Source: CALNYS01 sp942490855 (GTDB lineage: Bacteria > Planctomycetota > Phycisphaerae > Phycisphaerales > UBA1924). Taken from it: 64,000 bases of DNA. Position numbers and translations under genes: made by a program. The stretch is from NCBI GenBank assembly GCA_942490855.1, contig CALNYS010000005.1, positions 372,001 to 436,000 of the forward strand. The letters are read 5' to 3'. Below, in pieces: positions 1 through 9,098 of the stretch (position 1 is the stretch's first letter; the number at the start of each line of letters is the position of its first letter). The notes beneath the pieces were generated by a model. It was not told the origin of the DNA. It saw nothing but the letters and a program-made list of their open reading frames with translations, and ran no database searches.

Positions 1-808
1 TGACCGCCCCGCTGCCCGCGACCACCTCGCCGATGCGCGTCGCGATCCCCGCCGGCGGCTCCGCTGACGCCGTAAACAGCAGCTCGTAGTCCTCCCCGTC
101 GCCGGCCGCCGTGAGCGCGTCCGCCACGCCCTCGTGCAACGGCACAAGCGCCGCGTCGATCTCCATGCGCACGCCGCTGGCGGTCGCCACGCGCCCCGCG
201 TCGCGCCCGAGACCGTCCGAAAGATCGATCATCGCGTGGAGATCGTCGCCCAGCGCGTCGCACAGCGCCGCCGCTTCGGCGACCCTCGGCGTGAATGCCA
301 GATGGCGCCCCGAGGCGTACGACCCGCCGAGGCGCCCCGTGACGTACACCCCGTCGCCGGCGCGCGCGCCCGATCGCAGCACCGGACCGCGCGTCGCGTG
401 GGGCTCGCCCACGAGCGTCGTCGTGAGCGTCGCGGGGCCGATCGTCGTCGCGATATCCCCCCCCACCAGCGGGCACCCGAGTGCCAGCGCCGCGCGGTGC
501 ATGTGGTCGAAGAGGTCGTCGGCCCCGGCGAAGCCCGCGGGCAGGGCGGCCGTCGCGAGGGCGAAGCGCGGGCGCCCGCCCATCGCCGCGACATCGCTCA
601 CGCTCCGCGCCAGCGCCTTGTGGGCGATCGCCCCCAGCGGGGCGCCCGCGTCGTAGTGACGCCCCTCGATGAGCTGGTCCACGGTGAGCAGAACGGGGGC
701 GCCCGCGAGCTCGACGACGGCGCAGTCGTCGCCCGGCCCGACGCGCACGCCGGGCGCGCCGTTCTCGGACCGAGCGTAGATGTGCGCGAGGAGTTCGCTC
801 TCGTTCAT
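1..808 (-). CDS. thiL: Thiamine-monophosphate kinase (3' end cut by window edge)
   Basis: ThiL phosphorylates thiamine monophosphate to thiamine diphosphate with ATP, the last step of cofactor synthesis, in the cytoplasm. The reverse-strand reading frame starts at ATG 806-808 (MNESELLAHI) and stays open to the left edge, giving about 269 residues of a protein that is usually near 320. Visible family motifs are GDDCAVV (about residues 26-32, Mg/phosphate binding), TVDQLIEGRHYD, SVSDVAAMGG, GGDIATT, TGRLGGS, MIDLSDGLGRDAGR and GEDYELLFT, in the expected order for the AIR-synthase-like fold. It is divergent from the esterase gene that begins at 844, leaving about 35 bases for both starts. The product, thiamine diphosphate, is the cofactor of the pyruvate dehydrogenase E1 encoded further along. 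Assignment is firm; only the C-terminal end is missing. Confidence 0.93.
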   Translation of the reverse strand, partial: MNESELLAHIYARSENGAPGVRVGPGDDCAVVELAGAPVLLTVDQLIEGRHYDAGAPLGAIAHKALARSVSDVAAMGGRPRFALATAALPAGFAGADDLFDHMHRAALALGCPLVGGDIATTIGPATLTTTLVGEPHATRGPVLRSGARAGDGVYVTGRLGGSYASGRHLAFTPRVAEAAALCDALGDDLHAMIDLSDGLGRDAGRVATASGVRMEIDAALVPLHEGVADALTAAGDGEDYELLFTASAEPPAGIATRIGEVVAGSGAV

Positions 809-843
809 GACCGGGGCACCGCCAGCGGGCTAAGGTACCCACC

Positions 844-1821
844 GTGGAGCTTGGCGCAGCGGACATCCTGACACTCGCGCACAGCCCGACCCCGGCGATC
901 GCCCAGGGGCATCACCAGTGGTGGCGCGCCTGGCGCGGGCGCCTCGGCGAGCTCGCCCCCGCCCTGCGCCCAGCAGCCGGCGACGAAACCGACAGCGGCG
1001 TCACCCACGTCTTTGAATCACTGGGCGGCGTGCGCGTCGGCGGGCGGTTGATCGAGCCCGCGACGCCCGCGGCCGGCGGCGTGGTCCTCCTCCACGGCTA
1101 CGGCGCCCGGGAGGAACTCGACGACCGGTCCGCCCTCGTGCGCGCCGGGCTGGCGGTCCTCAAGCTCCGCGTGCGCGGGTTCCCGGGCTCGCGCCTCGAC
1201 ACCGGCGATCTCTCGGCGGCCGCCGGCGGGTGGATCGCGCAGGGGCTGGGCGACCCGGACGCCTCGGCGCTGATCGGGGCGGCGGCGGACGTCGTCCTCG
1301 CGGCGCGCGCGCTGGCGGCGCACCTGGGCGGGGCGCCCGTCGGGTTGCGCGGGGACTCGCTGGGAGGCGGGCTCGCGGTCATCGCGGCGGCGCACGCCCC
1401 GGAGTCGATCGCCCGACTGGCGATCGGCGTGCCCAGCCTCGGCGACTGGACGGGGCGGCTTCTCAGCTCGGCTCCCACGGGGGCTGGCAAGGACGCGCGG
1501 GAGGCGCTGGACCGCGCGGGTGAGAACCAGGGCGCGCTGCGCCGCACGCTGCGCCTCAGCGACTCGGTGGTCCACGCCCGGCGCGTGCGCCAGCCCGTCC
1601 TATGCCTGCTCGCGACGCGCGACGACGTGGTGCCGCCCGGCGGGGCCGCGGCGGTCTACAACGCGCTGGCGTCCGACCCCGGGCTCAAGCGCCGGGCGCT
1701 CATCGAGCGCGGGCACGCGGAACCCTCGCGTGAGGACGCGCGCCGCCTCATTGAGTTCGAACGCCGCGCGGCGCTGTTTCTTGATCCGAGACTGAAACCG
1801 CTCGACGCGATCTGCGCTTAG
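844..1821 (+). CDS. AXE1-type acetyl esterase / alpha-beta hydrolase
   Basis: A 325-residue alpha/beta hydrolase with a GTG start. It resembles the acetyl xylan esterase/cephalosporin deacetylase group (AXE1). The features are a strand-end HGYG oxyanion motif (about 84-87), a conserved RGFPGS stretch (111-116), GWIAQGLGDPD (129-139), the nucleophile elbow RGDSLGGG with Ser172, an acid in TRDDVVPP (Asp260/261) and a late His291 in RGHAEP. The triad is complete, so it should be an active serine esterase. No signal peptide is visible, so it is probably cytoplasmic. The natural substrate (acetylated sugars or another ester) cannot be read from sequence. The stop overlaps the stop of the convergent thiolase gene. 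The first 50 residues are less conserved and the start could lie slightly downstream. Confidence 0.78.
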   Translation: MELGAADILTLAHSPTPAIAQGHHQWWRAWRGRLGELAPALRPAAGDETDSGVTHVFESLGGVRVGGRLIEPATPAAGGVVLLHGYGAREELDDRSALVRAGLAVLKLRVRGFPGSRLDTGDLSAAAGGWIAQGLGDPDASALIGAAADVVLAARALAAHLGGAPVGLRGDSLGGGLAVIAAAHAPESIARLAIGVPSLGDWTGRLLSSAPTGAGKDAREALDRAGENQGALRRTLRLSDSVVHARRVRQPVLCLLATRDDVVPPGGAAAVYNALASDPGLKRRALIERGHAEPSREDARRLIEFERRAALFLDPRLKPLDAICA

Positions 1822-3026
1822 CGCTCGATCACCATCGCCACCGCGTTGCCGCCGCCGAGGCAGAGGGTCGCGACGCCGCGATTGGCGTCGGTGCGACGCA
1901 TCTGGTGGACGAGGGTGACGAGGACGCGGGCGCCGGAGGCCCCGATGGGGTGCCCGATCGCCACGCCGCCGCCGCAGATGTTCATCTTCGACTCGTCGAT
2001 GCCCAGCTCCTTGGCGTTGCACAGCGCCTGGGCGGCGAAGGCCTCGTTGACCTCGAAGAGGTCGATGTCGCTGACGCTCAGCCCGCACTTGTCGAGCGCG
2101 CCCTGGATGCCGCCGATGGGCGCCGCGAAGATGTCCTTCGGGTCCACGCCATGGGTGTGGTAGCCGCGGATCGAGGCGAGGATCTCGAGCCCGTGTTGCT
2201 CGGCGAAGGCGCGGCTGACGACGCAGACTGCCGCGGCGCCGTCGGAGATCTGGCTGGCGTTGCCCGCGGTGACGCTGCCGTCTTTCCCGAACGCCGGGCG
2301 CAGGCCCGCGAGCGCTTCGGGGGTCGATCCGTTGCGGATGCCCTCGTCGGCGCTGACGCCGCCCTCGGGCCCGGGCGCCTTGCGGTTGCCGACCTGCTCG
2401 CCCGTGAGCGGGACGATCTCGTCGTTGAACCAACCGTTGGCGGTCGCGGCCTCGGCGCGGTTGTGGCTCTGGGCGGAGAAGCGGTCCTGGTCCTCGCGGG
2501 TGACGGAGTACTTCTCGGCGATGTGGTCGGCGGCGTTGCCCATGGGCCAGCACTCGAAGGCGCAGCGGAGGCCGTCGTACGCCATGTGGTCTTCGAGCGT
2601 GGCGGGTCCGTACTTCACGCCGCCTCGCATGTACGAGAAGTGCGGGGCGAGGGTCATGTTCTCCATGCCGCCCGCGATGACGCACTGGTTGTCGCCCGCC
2701 TTGATCGACTGCGCCGCGCTCATCACCGCCTGGAGCCCCGAGCCGCAGACCTTGTTGATCGTCTGGGCGCTGAGCGACGTCGGCAGCCCGGCGCCGAGGC
2801 CGGCCTGGCGGGCGGGGTTCTGCCCGAGCCCGGCTTGGAGGACGCAGCCCATGAGGCACTCGTCCACGTGATCCTTGACCTGCGGGACCGCGTCGAGGAC
2901 CGCCGAGATGGCGTAGGAGCCCAGCTTGGGCGAGGGCGTGCGGGAGTACCCGCCGAAGAACTTCCCGATCGGGGTCCGCTTGGCGGCGACGATGACGGGC
3001 TGGCGGTCGGCGGGGAGATCGGACAT
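1818..3026 (-). CDS. Acetyl-CoA acetyltransferase (thiolase)
   Basis: A 402-residue thiolase that joins or cleaves acetyl-CoA and acetoacetyl-CoA (or longer 3-ketoacyl-CoA). The acyl-accepting Cys94 lies in NKVCGSGLQA, the base His359 in AIGHPIGASGAR and the second Cys389 in CLGGGNA, so all three catalytic residues are present. ATG 3024-3026 is chosen because AGGAG lies 7 nt upstream and the protein then begins a few residues before VIVAAKRTPIG, the usual family N-terminus; a longer upstream extension is open but has no thiolase similarity. Length is typical (390-400). No beta-oxidation or polyhydroxyalkanoate genes are adjacent, so degradative versus biosynthetic use is undecided. Confidence 0.93.
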   Translation of the reverse strand: MSDLPADRQPVIVAAKRTPIGKFFGGYSRTPSPKLGSYAISAVLDAVPQVKDHVDECLMGCVLQAGLGQNPARQAGLGAGLPTSLSAQTINKVCGSGLQAVMSAAQSIKAGDNQCVIAGGMENMTLAPHFSYMRGGVKYGPATLEDHMAYDGLRCAFECWPMGNAADHIAEKYSVTREDQDRFSAQSHNRAEAATANGWFNDEIVPLTGEQVGNRKAPGPEGGVSADEGIRNGSTPEALAGLRPAFGKDGSVTAGNASQISDGAAAVCVVSRAFAEQHGLEILASIRGYHTHGVDPKDIFAAPIGGIQGALDKCGLSVSDIDLFEVNEAFAAQALCNAKELGIDESKMNICGGGVAIGHPIGASGARVLVTLVHQMRRTDANRGVATLCLGGGNAVAMVIER

Positions 3027-3218
3027 CAACAGGCTCCTGTGAAGCTGGGAAAGGTGGCAGCGACGGCCTCGAGGGAGGCGGGCGAACAGTCTAGCCGCTC
3101 TGCTGGGGGTGTTTCCGGCCTCCCGGGGAATCTCGGAACCACGTCGCGATTCGCCCGGATCTTCAAGACAGCCCTCGGATCTCACCAGAGCAGGGGTACG
3201 CTGTACACGGAGAACCGT

Positions 3219-3971
3219 ATGCCTATCCGCCACCGCTGCGCCGCACTCGCCGCGATGTCCGCCGCCGCCCTCGCCCCCGCCGAACTAACCGGCGTCTTCT
3301 CGACGACCGTTGTCAGCGCGTTCGCCTCGCTCGAGCGCGAGGGCCTGATGGACGAGGGCGGGGACTTCTTCGAGTTCCTGCTCCTCGACCAGCTCGGGTC
3401 GATCAACGAGACCCGGCTCTCGCAGGCCGCGCTCCCGACCGCGGACGCCTCCGCGAGCGTGACGTCGATCGGCTCGATCGCCTCGAGCACGGACGAGGTT
3501 TCCCTCTTCTTCGACATGAGCGCCAGCGCCGCCTTCGAGGCCCGCGCCAACGACACGTTCGCCTTCACGCGCACGCGCTCGGCGAACGTCACGCGCTTCA
3601 CGACAGACGAGCAGGTCCGCGTCACCCTCACGGGCAACGCCGCGCTCGATTTCTCGCTCAACTTCCAGACCACCCCGCTGCTCCCGCAGACGGTGCTGTC
3701 GATCATCACCGAAACCGCCGGCGACGACCCGCTCTTTGAGGTGGAGAACCTCGAGGGCGGGTTCGTGTTCGAGGTCCTGCTGGGCCCGGGCACGTACCAG
3801 CTGCGCTCTGCTGTTGACGACACGCTCCAGTCGTTCGGCTTCCCCGAGGGGCTGTACACCGCCGAGAGCGAGCTGGTCCTGACCGCGACGATCACGACGG
3901 TCCCGTCGCCCGTCGCGGCGCTGCTGCTCGGCGCGCCGCTGGTGCGCCGTCGGCGCTGCTGCGCGACATAA
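3219..3971 (+). CDS. Exported protein with PEP-CTERM-like tail
   Basis: A 250-residue protein beginning MPIRHRCAALAAMSAAALAPA, a short basic n-region plus Ala-rich hydrophobic core that reads as a signal peptide. The body is acidic and Ser/Thr/Phe-rich, typical of secreted beta-sandwich proteins, with no domain I recognise. The C-terminus, VPSPVAALLLGAPLVRRRR, matches the planctomycete version of the PEP-CTERM sorting tail: proline motif, short hydrophobic helix, arginine cluster. It is therefore probably processed and displayed at or beyond the outer membrane. ATG 3219 is chosen because it gives the signal peptide; the same frame is open far upstream, antisense to the thiolase gene, and that part is not credible. 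A strong hairpin starts 8 nt after the stop. Confidence 0.68.
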   Translation: MPIRHRCAALAAMSAAALAPAELTGVFSTTVVSAFASLEREGLMDEGGDFFEFLLLDQLGSINETRLSQAALPTADASASVTSIGSIASSTDEVSLFFDMSASAAFEARANDTFAFTRTRSANVTRFTTDEQVRVTLTGNAALDFSLNFQTTPLLPQTVLSIITETAGDDPLFEVENLEGGFVFEVLLGPGTYQLRSAVDDTLQSFGFPEGLYTAESELVLTATITTVPSPVAALLLGAPLVRRRRCCAT

Positions 3972-3979
3972 ATAAAAAT

Positions 3980-4010
3980 GCCCCGAACGCCGGTGGGCGG
4001 CGCTCGGGGC
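3980..4010 (-). terminator. Rho-independent terminator (T-tract on minus strand)
   Basis: Positions 3980-3986 (GCCCCGA) pair with 4004-4010 (TCGGGGC), and after one mismatch 3988-3991 pair with 3999-4002 around a 7-nt loop. The plus strand has AAATAAAAAT immediately left of the stem, so on the minus strand the stem is followed by ATTTTTATTT, a proper U-tract. It would stop leftward transcription coming from nrdJ, about 340 nt away. On the plus strand it sits 8 nt after the exported-protein stop but lacks a U-tract. Confidence 0.6.
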
Positions 4011-4294
4011 GAGAGTTCGGAGAGTCAGGAGCGGACGTCCCGTTGCAGGACGATCTGACCCTCCGAGTGGTGGGGTCTGCGGGCGCGTCGAGGACGCGCC
4101 GGTGGTCCACACTGGACGCTAAAGGCGGACAGACGAGGCGGGCGCGGAGCGGCGAGTTCCGTGGCCTCTGCTCGGCCGCTCGCCCCCATCCCTGGCCCGG
4201 ACCGATTGCGCATTCCGTTGCGCTCGCGGTTCAGTTCCCTCTGCTTTTCCTCGTCTGCCGTTACTCAACGCCCGAGATCCTTCCGTCGTTCGTG

Positions 4295-4336
4295 AGACCC
4301 CCGACCGCCCACCCGAGAGCGGGCGGGCGAGGGTCT
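4295..4336 (-). terminator. Hairpin just downstream of nrdJ stop
   Basis: AGACCC (4295-4300) pairs with GGGTCT (4331-4336) and CCGCCC (4305-4310) with GGGCGG (4321-4326), separated by a small internal loop. It begins about 10 nt after the nrdJ stop on the minus strand. There is no U-tract, so it may be an mRNA 3'-end stabiliser or a weak terminator backing up the one at 3980-4010. Confidence 0.4.
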
Positions 4337-4346
4337 GTTGATCCGT

Positions 4347-7300
4347 TTAGCTGCAGCCCATGCTGTGACCGCAGTTGAGGCACTTGTAGCACGCGCCGTT
4401 GCGCACGGTGATCGCGCCGCAGGCGTCGCACGCGGGCGCGTCGCCCTGGCAGTCGCGCATCGCCGCAGAGAGCACCGCGGTCTCCGACCGCACCTCGAAC
4501 CCGGCGCCGCTCGCGTCGCTGCGCGTGCGCGTCGTCGTGGACTTCGCGATGACCACGACCTCGCCCGTCGCCTCGGACGTCGAACGCTTCGTGTCCGAGA
4601 GACGCGGCGTTTCCGAGTCCGGCGTCGGCTCGGCCGCCGGCTCGCGCCGCGGGGTGTTCATGTCGCGGTAGCCCGGGACGAACTGGATGCCCAGCCAGCG
4701 GAAGATGTAATCGACGAGGCTCTTGGCGAACGGGATGTCCGCGTTGGTCGTCATCCCCGCCGGCTCGAACCGCTGGTGCGTGAACTTGTTCACGAGGCTC
4801 TCGACGGGCACGCCGTACTGGAGCGCGACGCTCACGGCCGTCCCCAGCGAGTCCATCAGCCCGCCGATCGTCGAGCCTTCCTTGGCCATCGTGATGAAGA
4901 GCTCGCCCGGCAGCCGGTTCTCGTAGAGACCGACGGTGAGGTACCCCTCGTGCCCGGCGATGTTGAACTTGTGCGTCAGCGAATGGCGAGTGTCGGGCAG
5001 GCGGCGACGCATCGGGCGGACGATGACCCGCTCCTTGAGCGCCTCGGCCTCCTCCGTCTCGAGCCGCGCCACGGCGCCGGCCATCCGCGAGGTCTCGCCC
5101 GCGATCTCCTCGTGCGCGGCGCTCGACGCGTCGTCGTCCTCGTCCGCGTTCAGCATGCGCAACTCGGCCTCGTCGGCGGTGTCGCTGTCGCTTTTGGAAG
5201 AGAGGGGCTGGCTGAGCTTGCAGCCGTCGCGGTAGAGCGCGTTCGCCTTGAGGCCCAGCTCCCACGAGAGGCGGTAGCAGTCGGCGATGTCCTCGACGCT
5301 CGCCTCGCTGGGCAGGTTGATCGTCTTGCTGATCGCGCCGGAGATGAACGGCTGGGCGGCGGCCATCATGCGGATGTGGCCCTCGGGCGCGATGAACCGC
5401 GTGCCCTTCTTGCCGCAGCGGTTGGCGCAGTCGAAGACGGGCAGGTGCTCGTCGCGCAGGTGCGGGGCGCCCTCGATCGTCTGCGTGCCGCAGATGACGG
5501 CGTTGAGCGCGCTGATCTGGGCGGTCGTCAGCCCCAGCGTGCGCAGGAGGCTGAAGGACTGGTCGCCCCGCGCCTTCTCGGCGTCCACGCCGAGTCGTTC
5601 GAGCGTCTCTTCCGAGAGCGACCACGCGCTGAACGCGAAGCCCAGCTCGAAGACGCTCGGGAGCTGGTCCTCGATCGAGGAGATCTCCTCGCCCGTGAGC
5701 CCCTTGTCGCGGAGGAAATCGAGGAAGCTCATCGCGCCGTCGCTGGGCGAGCCGTTCTCGTCGGGCATCGGGACGTTCAGGTGCAGCGTGCCCAGCACGT
5801 AGCGCAGCACGTCGCGGATCTGGTCCTCGCCGTAGCCCATCGCCTCAAGCGCCGGACGCAGCGAGGCGTTGGCGATCTTGAAGTACCCGCCGCCGGCAAG
5901 CTTCTTGAACTTCACCAGCGCGAAGTCCGGCTCGACGCCGGTGGTGTCGCAGTCCATCAGCAGGCCGATGGTGCCGGTGGGCGCGATGACCGTCGTCTGC
6001 GCGTTGCGGAAGCCGTGGGCCGTGCCCAGCGCCAGCGCCTCGTCCCACGCGATGGTCGCGCGGTCGAGCAGGTCGCTCGCGTTCGAGAGGCGCGTCATCT
6101 CGCGCATCGTCGGGTGGTCGATCGGCACCGGACGGATCGTGAGATCCTCGTACGCGCTCGAGTCGCGCTTCGCGCCGTGCGCCGCGGCCCGGTGGTTGCG
6201 GATGACCCGCAGCATGCTCGCGTCGTTGTCCGCGTACCCCGCGAACGCGCCGTGCTCCTTGGCCATCAGCGCCGACATCCGGTACGAGCGACCCGTCAGG
6301 ATCGACGTGATCGTCCCCGCGATCGCACGCGCCTCGTCGCTGTCGTACGGCAGACCCGCCTGCATCAGCATCGCGCCGATGTTCGCGTAGCCCAGGCCCA
6401 GCGTGCGGAACTCCCAGCTCAGGCGGGCGATGTCCTCGGACGGGAACGCCGCCATCAGCACGCTGATTTCGAGCGTCATCGTCCACAGGTCGATCGCGTG
6501 CTCGTACCGCGCGACGTCAAACTCGCGCGTCTCGGAGTCGTAGAACTTCAGCAGGTTGATCGACGCCAGGTTGCACGCCGTGTTGTCGAGGAACATGTAC
6601 TCGCTGCACGGGTTGCTCGCGTTGATCCGACCGCTCGCCGGGCACGTGTGCCACGCGTTGATCGTCGAATCGAACTGCACGCCCGGGTCGGCGCACCGCC
6701 ACGCCGCGTAGCAGATCCGCTCCCACAGTTTCTTCGCCGTCACCGTCTTGAGTGACCTCGCCCGACGTGCGGCTCGTCAGCTCCCAGTCGCCGTCGGCGT
6801 CGAGCGCGTCAAAGAACGCGTCGGGGATGCGGATGGAGTTGTTGCTGTTCTGACCGCTGACCGTGTAGTACGCCTCGCCGTTGAAGTCGTAATCGAGCTC
6901 CAGCCCGACGCGCTCGGCGGCCTCGCGGATGGTCTCGTCGCTCTCCTTGAGCATCTTGAGACCCTCGACCAGCGCCGCGACCTTCACCTCTTCGCGCACC
7001 TTCCAGTCGATGAACTTCTCGATGTCCGGGTGGTCGAGGTCCAGGCACACCATCTTCGCGGCGCGGCGCGTCGTGCCGCCGCTCTTGATCGCCCCGGCCG
7101 CCCGGTCGCCGATCTTCAGCCACGACATCAGGCCCGACGACTTCCCGCCGCCCGAGAGCGGCTCGTCCTCGGCGCGCACGTTCGAGAAGTTCGTCCCCGT
7201 GCCCGACCCGTACTTAAACAGCCGCGCCTCGCGGACCCACAGGTCCATGATCCCGCCCTCGTTCACCAGATCGTCAGAAACGCCCTGGATAAAGCACGCG

Positions 7301-7842
7301 TGCGGCTGGGGGTGCGTGTACGCGTCGTCCGCCAGACGCACCTCGCCCGTCTGCGGGTCGGGGATGAAGTGCCCCTGCGCCGGACCGCTGATCCCGTACG
7401 CGTGGTTGAGGCCCGTGTTGAACCACTGCGGCGAGTTGGGCGCCGCCATCTGGTTCAGCAGCATGTGCGCCATCTCGTCGCCGTACGCCTCGGCGTCGGC
7501 GGCGGAGTCGAAGTAGCCGTGCTCCTCGCCCCAGTGGCGCCAGCACCCGACGAGACGGTCGATCACCTGACGCGCCGAGCGCTCGGGCCCGGTCACGGGC
7601 GAGCCGTCGTCGTTGAGCTTGGCCTTGCCGGCGTCATCGAACTGCGGCACGCCCGCCTTGCGGAAGTACTTGCTCACCATGATGTCGGTGGCGAGCTGCG
7701 ACCACGAAGCGGGGATCTCGGCGTCCTTCATCTCGAAGACGACGGACCCGTCCGGGTTGGTGATCCGGCTCGAACGCTTCGTCCACTCGACAGCGTCGTA
7801 AACATTTTGACCGGCGGTGGTGAACTGGCGAGTGATCTTCAT
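4347..7842 (-). CDS. nrdJ: Adenosylcobalamin-dependent (class II) ribonucleotide reductase, one frameshift
   Basis: This enzyme reduces ribonucleotides to deoxyribonucleotides using a B12-generated radical, without an R2 subunit or oxygen. The reading frame starts at ATG 7842 (MKITRQFTTAGQNVYDAV). It includes NSPQWFNTGL, YGSGTGTNFS, SGGTTRRAAKMV and SGQNSNNSIR. It breaks near 6750 and resumes one frame over with KKLWERICYAAW, INASNPCSEYMFL and APTGTIGLLMDCDTTGVEPD. It ends with a zinc-ribbon tail, CDACG...CYKCLNCG, typical of long bacterial NrdJ. Correcting the break gives about 1164 residues, the normal family length. Related proteins carry a continuous chain across the junction. The break fits one extra base in the stretch read GAGGTCACTCAAGAC on the minus strand; sequencing error is likelier than decay because both halves are fully conserved. 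An unknown membrane protein gene lies 17 nt upstream. Confidence 0.93.
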
Positions 7843-7859
7843 AGCTTCCGTGCGACCTT

Positions 7860-8621
7860 TCAGTTCTGCGTCGTCCCTGATCCCAACAGGCGACCCAGCC
7901 CCTGTTCCGCCATTGCCTGATACTCATCCCACTCCACATGGCAGAGGGAATTCGCAAGAAGCAACAGCACGAGTACGTAAGCTGCACCGAGCATGAGAAC
8001 ACGCTCTAGGCTGCAGTAATTATCAGTGAGTAGTGCATACGCCAATATGCACATGATGATGAGTAAAACACTCATTGAAGTGCTAATAAAACGGCGCAAG
8101 ACACCGAGGCGGGGCACGCCGGAAACATCCGAACCCGCAAGGCAGAAATGCCTCGCCGCCAAGTCACTCATATCTTGAGCGGCAGCAAGATCCATCTTGC
8201 ACGTCGCGGCAACCTTGTCCGCACCCTCTTGCAAAGCGATAGCAACCGTTTCGACTCGATGGCCATAGGCACAAACATAAAGGTGATAATTGGCGATGGC
8301 AGTGGATTTTGTTTGCCCCACACCCGGGATAAATGCACCTGACACAATATTCTTGACACCTGCTAAAAACAGAGTGTCATCTCCATCGCTGCGCACAAAG
8401 ACACCACTCAAGAAACCAGATAGCGACGAAAACAGAAAGCCAGACAAATAGACCAGCGGAAGAAAAACAGCGATCTCAAGGGCCCCTGCAGCAGCCACGT
8501 CCTCAATGCTGATTAGCGCCGGCACAGTAACTACAAGGAGCGAGATAAAGAGAGTTCCGTTACCCAAGTAAACAACAGCGTCAACAAATCCAAACTGGTT
8601 GGAAAAAATTGAATGCGTCAT
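7860..8621 (-). CDS. Hypothetical four-helix membrane protein in AT-richer DNA
   Basis: About 253 residues with no family I can name. Hydrophobic segments lie near residues 14-36, 46-72, 180-200 and 207-226, with a soluble stretch of roughly 100 residues between the second and third, so the topology is 2 TM, cytosolic domain, 2 TM. The soluble part contains AYGHRVETVAIALQEGADKVA and several cysteines. ATG 8619-8621 has GGAG 9 nt upstream; a GTG at 8622-8624 with closer spacing is an equally possible start. Codon use and base composition are clearly AT-richer than every other gene here, which suggests recent acquisition. It lies 17 nt upstream of nrdJ on the same strand and could be cotranscribed. 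Function is unknown. Confidence 0.7.
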   Translation of the reverse strand: MTHSIFSNQFGFVDAVVYLGNGTLFISLLVVTVPALISIEDVAAAGALEIAVFLPLVYLSGFLFSSLSGFLSGVFVRSDGDDTLFLAGVKNIVSGAFIPGVGQTKSTAIANYHLYVCAYGHRVETVAIALQEGADKVAATCKMDLAAAQDMSDLAARHFCLAGSDVSGVPRLGVLRRFISTSMSVLLIIMCILAYALLTDNYCSLERVLMLGAAYVLVLLLLANSLCHVEWDEYQAMAEQGLGRLLGSGTTQN

Positions 8622-8658
8622 CACTTGCCTCTCCTTTCTTGATGCCTCATGTTGTCAC

Positions 8659-9066
8659 TTACTTCTTACGAGGAGGACGAGGCGGCTTCTTCGATGAGCT
8701 CACGGACGGCTTTGATGCCCTTGACACCGATTTTCTGCTCGCTGCCTTTTTTACTGCGACTTTTTTAGCGACCGTCTTCTTCGCAGACTTTGCCTTCGCC
8801 TTATTCGGAGCTTGTGTAAGCGCACTGGCCGCGACCGATTTTGCCGCCTTCGACGCTGTCTTGCTTTTAAGAGTCTTTGACGCTGCTTTCGCCGCCTTTT
8901 TCTTTGTTGTTTTATTGTTTCCCGTTTGAGCTAGCGCGCTACCAGCTGCGCTCTTCGCGCTTGGTGAGCTTTTCTTACTTTTCAAGACTTTACTAGCTTT
9001 GGACGCAACTTTCTTGCTTGTGCGCTCAGTCGATGTTTTCTTAGCCGTAGTTTTCTTTTTTGCCAT
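8659..9066 (-). CDS. Lysine/alanine-rich histone H1-like repeat protein
   Basis: A 135-residue, strongly basic protein made almost wholly of Lys, Ala, Ser and Thr, beginning MAKKKTTAKKTSTERTSKK. It has no fixed globular domain. The middle carries two copies of a repeat of about 28 residues: ASKVLKSKKSSPSAKSAAGS followed by ALAQ, and ASKTLKSKTASKAAKSVAAS followed by ALTQ. The tail is AKKTVAKKVAVKKAA and then SSSKKPPRPPRKK. Such proteins usually bind DNA or RNA by charge, as bacterial H1-like nucleoid proteins do; that role is inferred. The repeat unit ending in SALxQ resembles short repeats I recall from other bacterial hypothetical proteins. It shares the AT-richer stretch with the neighbouring membrane protein gene and follows dcd on the same strand. 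Confidence 0.72.
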   Translation of the reverse strand: MAKKKTTAKKTSTERTSKKVASKASKVLKSKKSSPSAKSAAGSALAQTGNNKTTKKKAAKAASKTLKSKTASKAAKSVAASALTQAPNKAKAKSAKKTVAKKVAVKKAASRKSVSRASKPSVSSSKKPPRPPRKK

Positions 9067-9098
9067 GAGAACGATCTTCCTAAGTCTAAAAGGAAATT

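Larger units (their letters stand above)
3972..4346. other. Intergenic region between convergent genes
   Basis: About 375 bases with no credible gene. It holds the terminator at 3980-4010 and a second hairpin at 4295-4336. Short open frames in between have no start context or recognisable protein. I found no match to RNase P, SRP or tmRNA core motifs and no cobalamin riboswitch box, although a B12-dependent enzyme gene ends here. Confidence 0.5.

Noticed and set aside
1905..3218. Long upstream extension of the PEP-CTERM-like protein
   Set aside because: This part lies antisense to the thiolase gene and lacks similarity; the signal peptide begins at 3219.
4043..4378. Possible 111-codon gene downstream of nrdJ
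   Set aside because: No ribosome site, no recognisable protein, and it runs through two strong hairpins and the antisense end of nrdJ.
4338..6755. An 805-codon open frame antisense to nrdJ
   Set aside because: No motif, Arg/Val/His-rich shadow composition, while the opposite strand encodes a conserved reductase.
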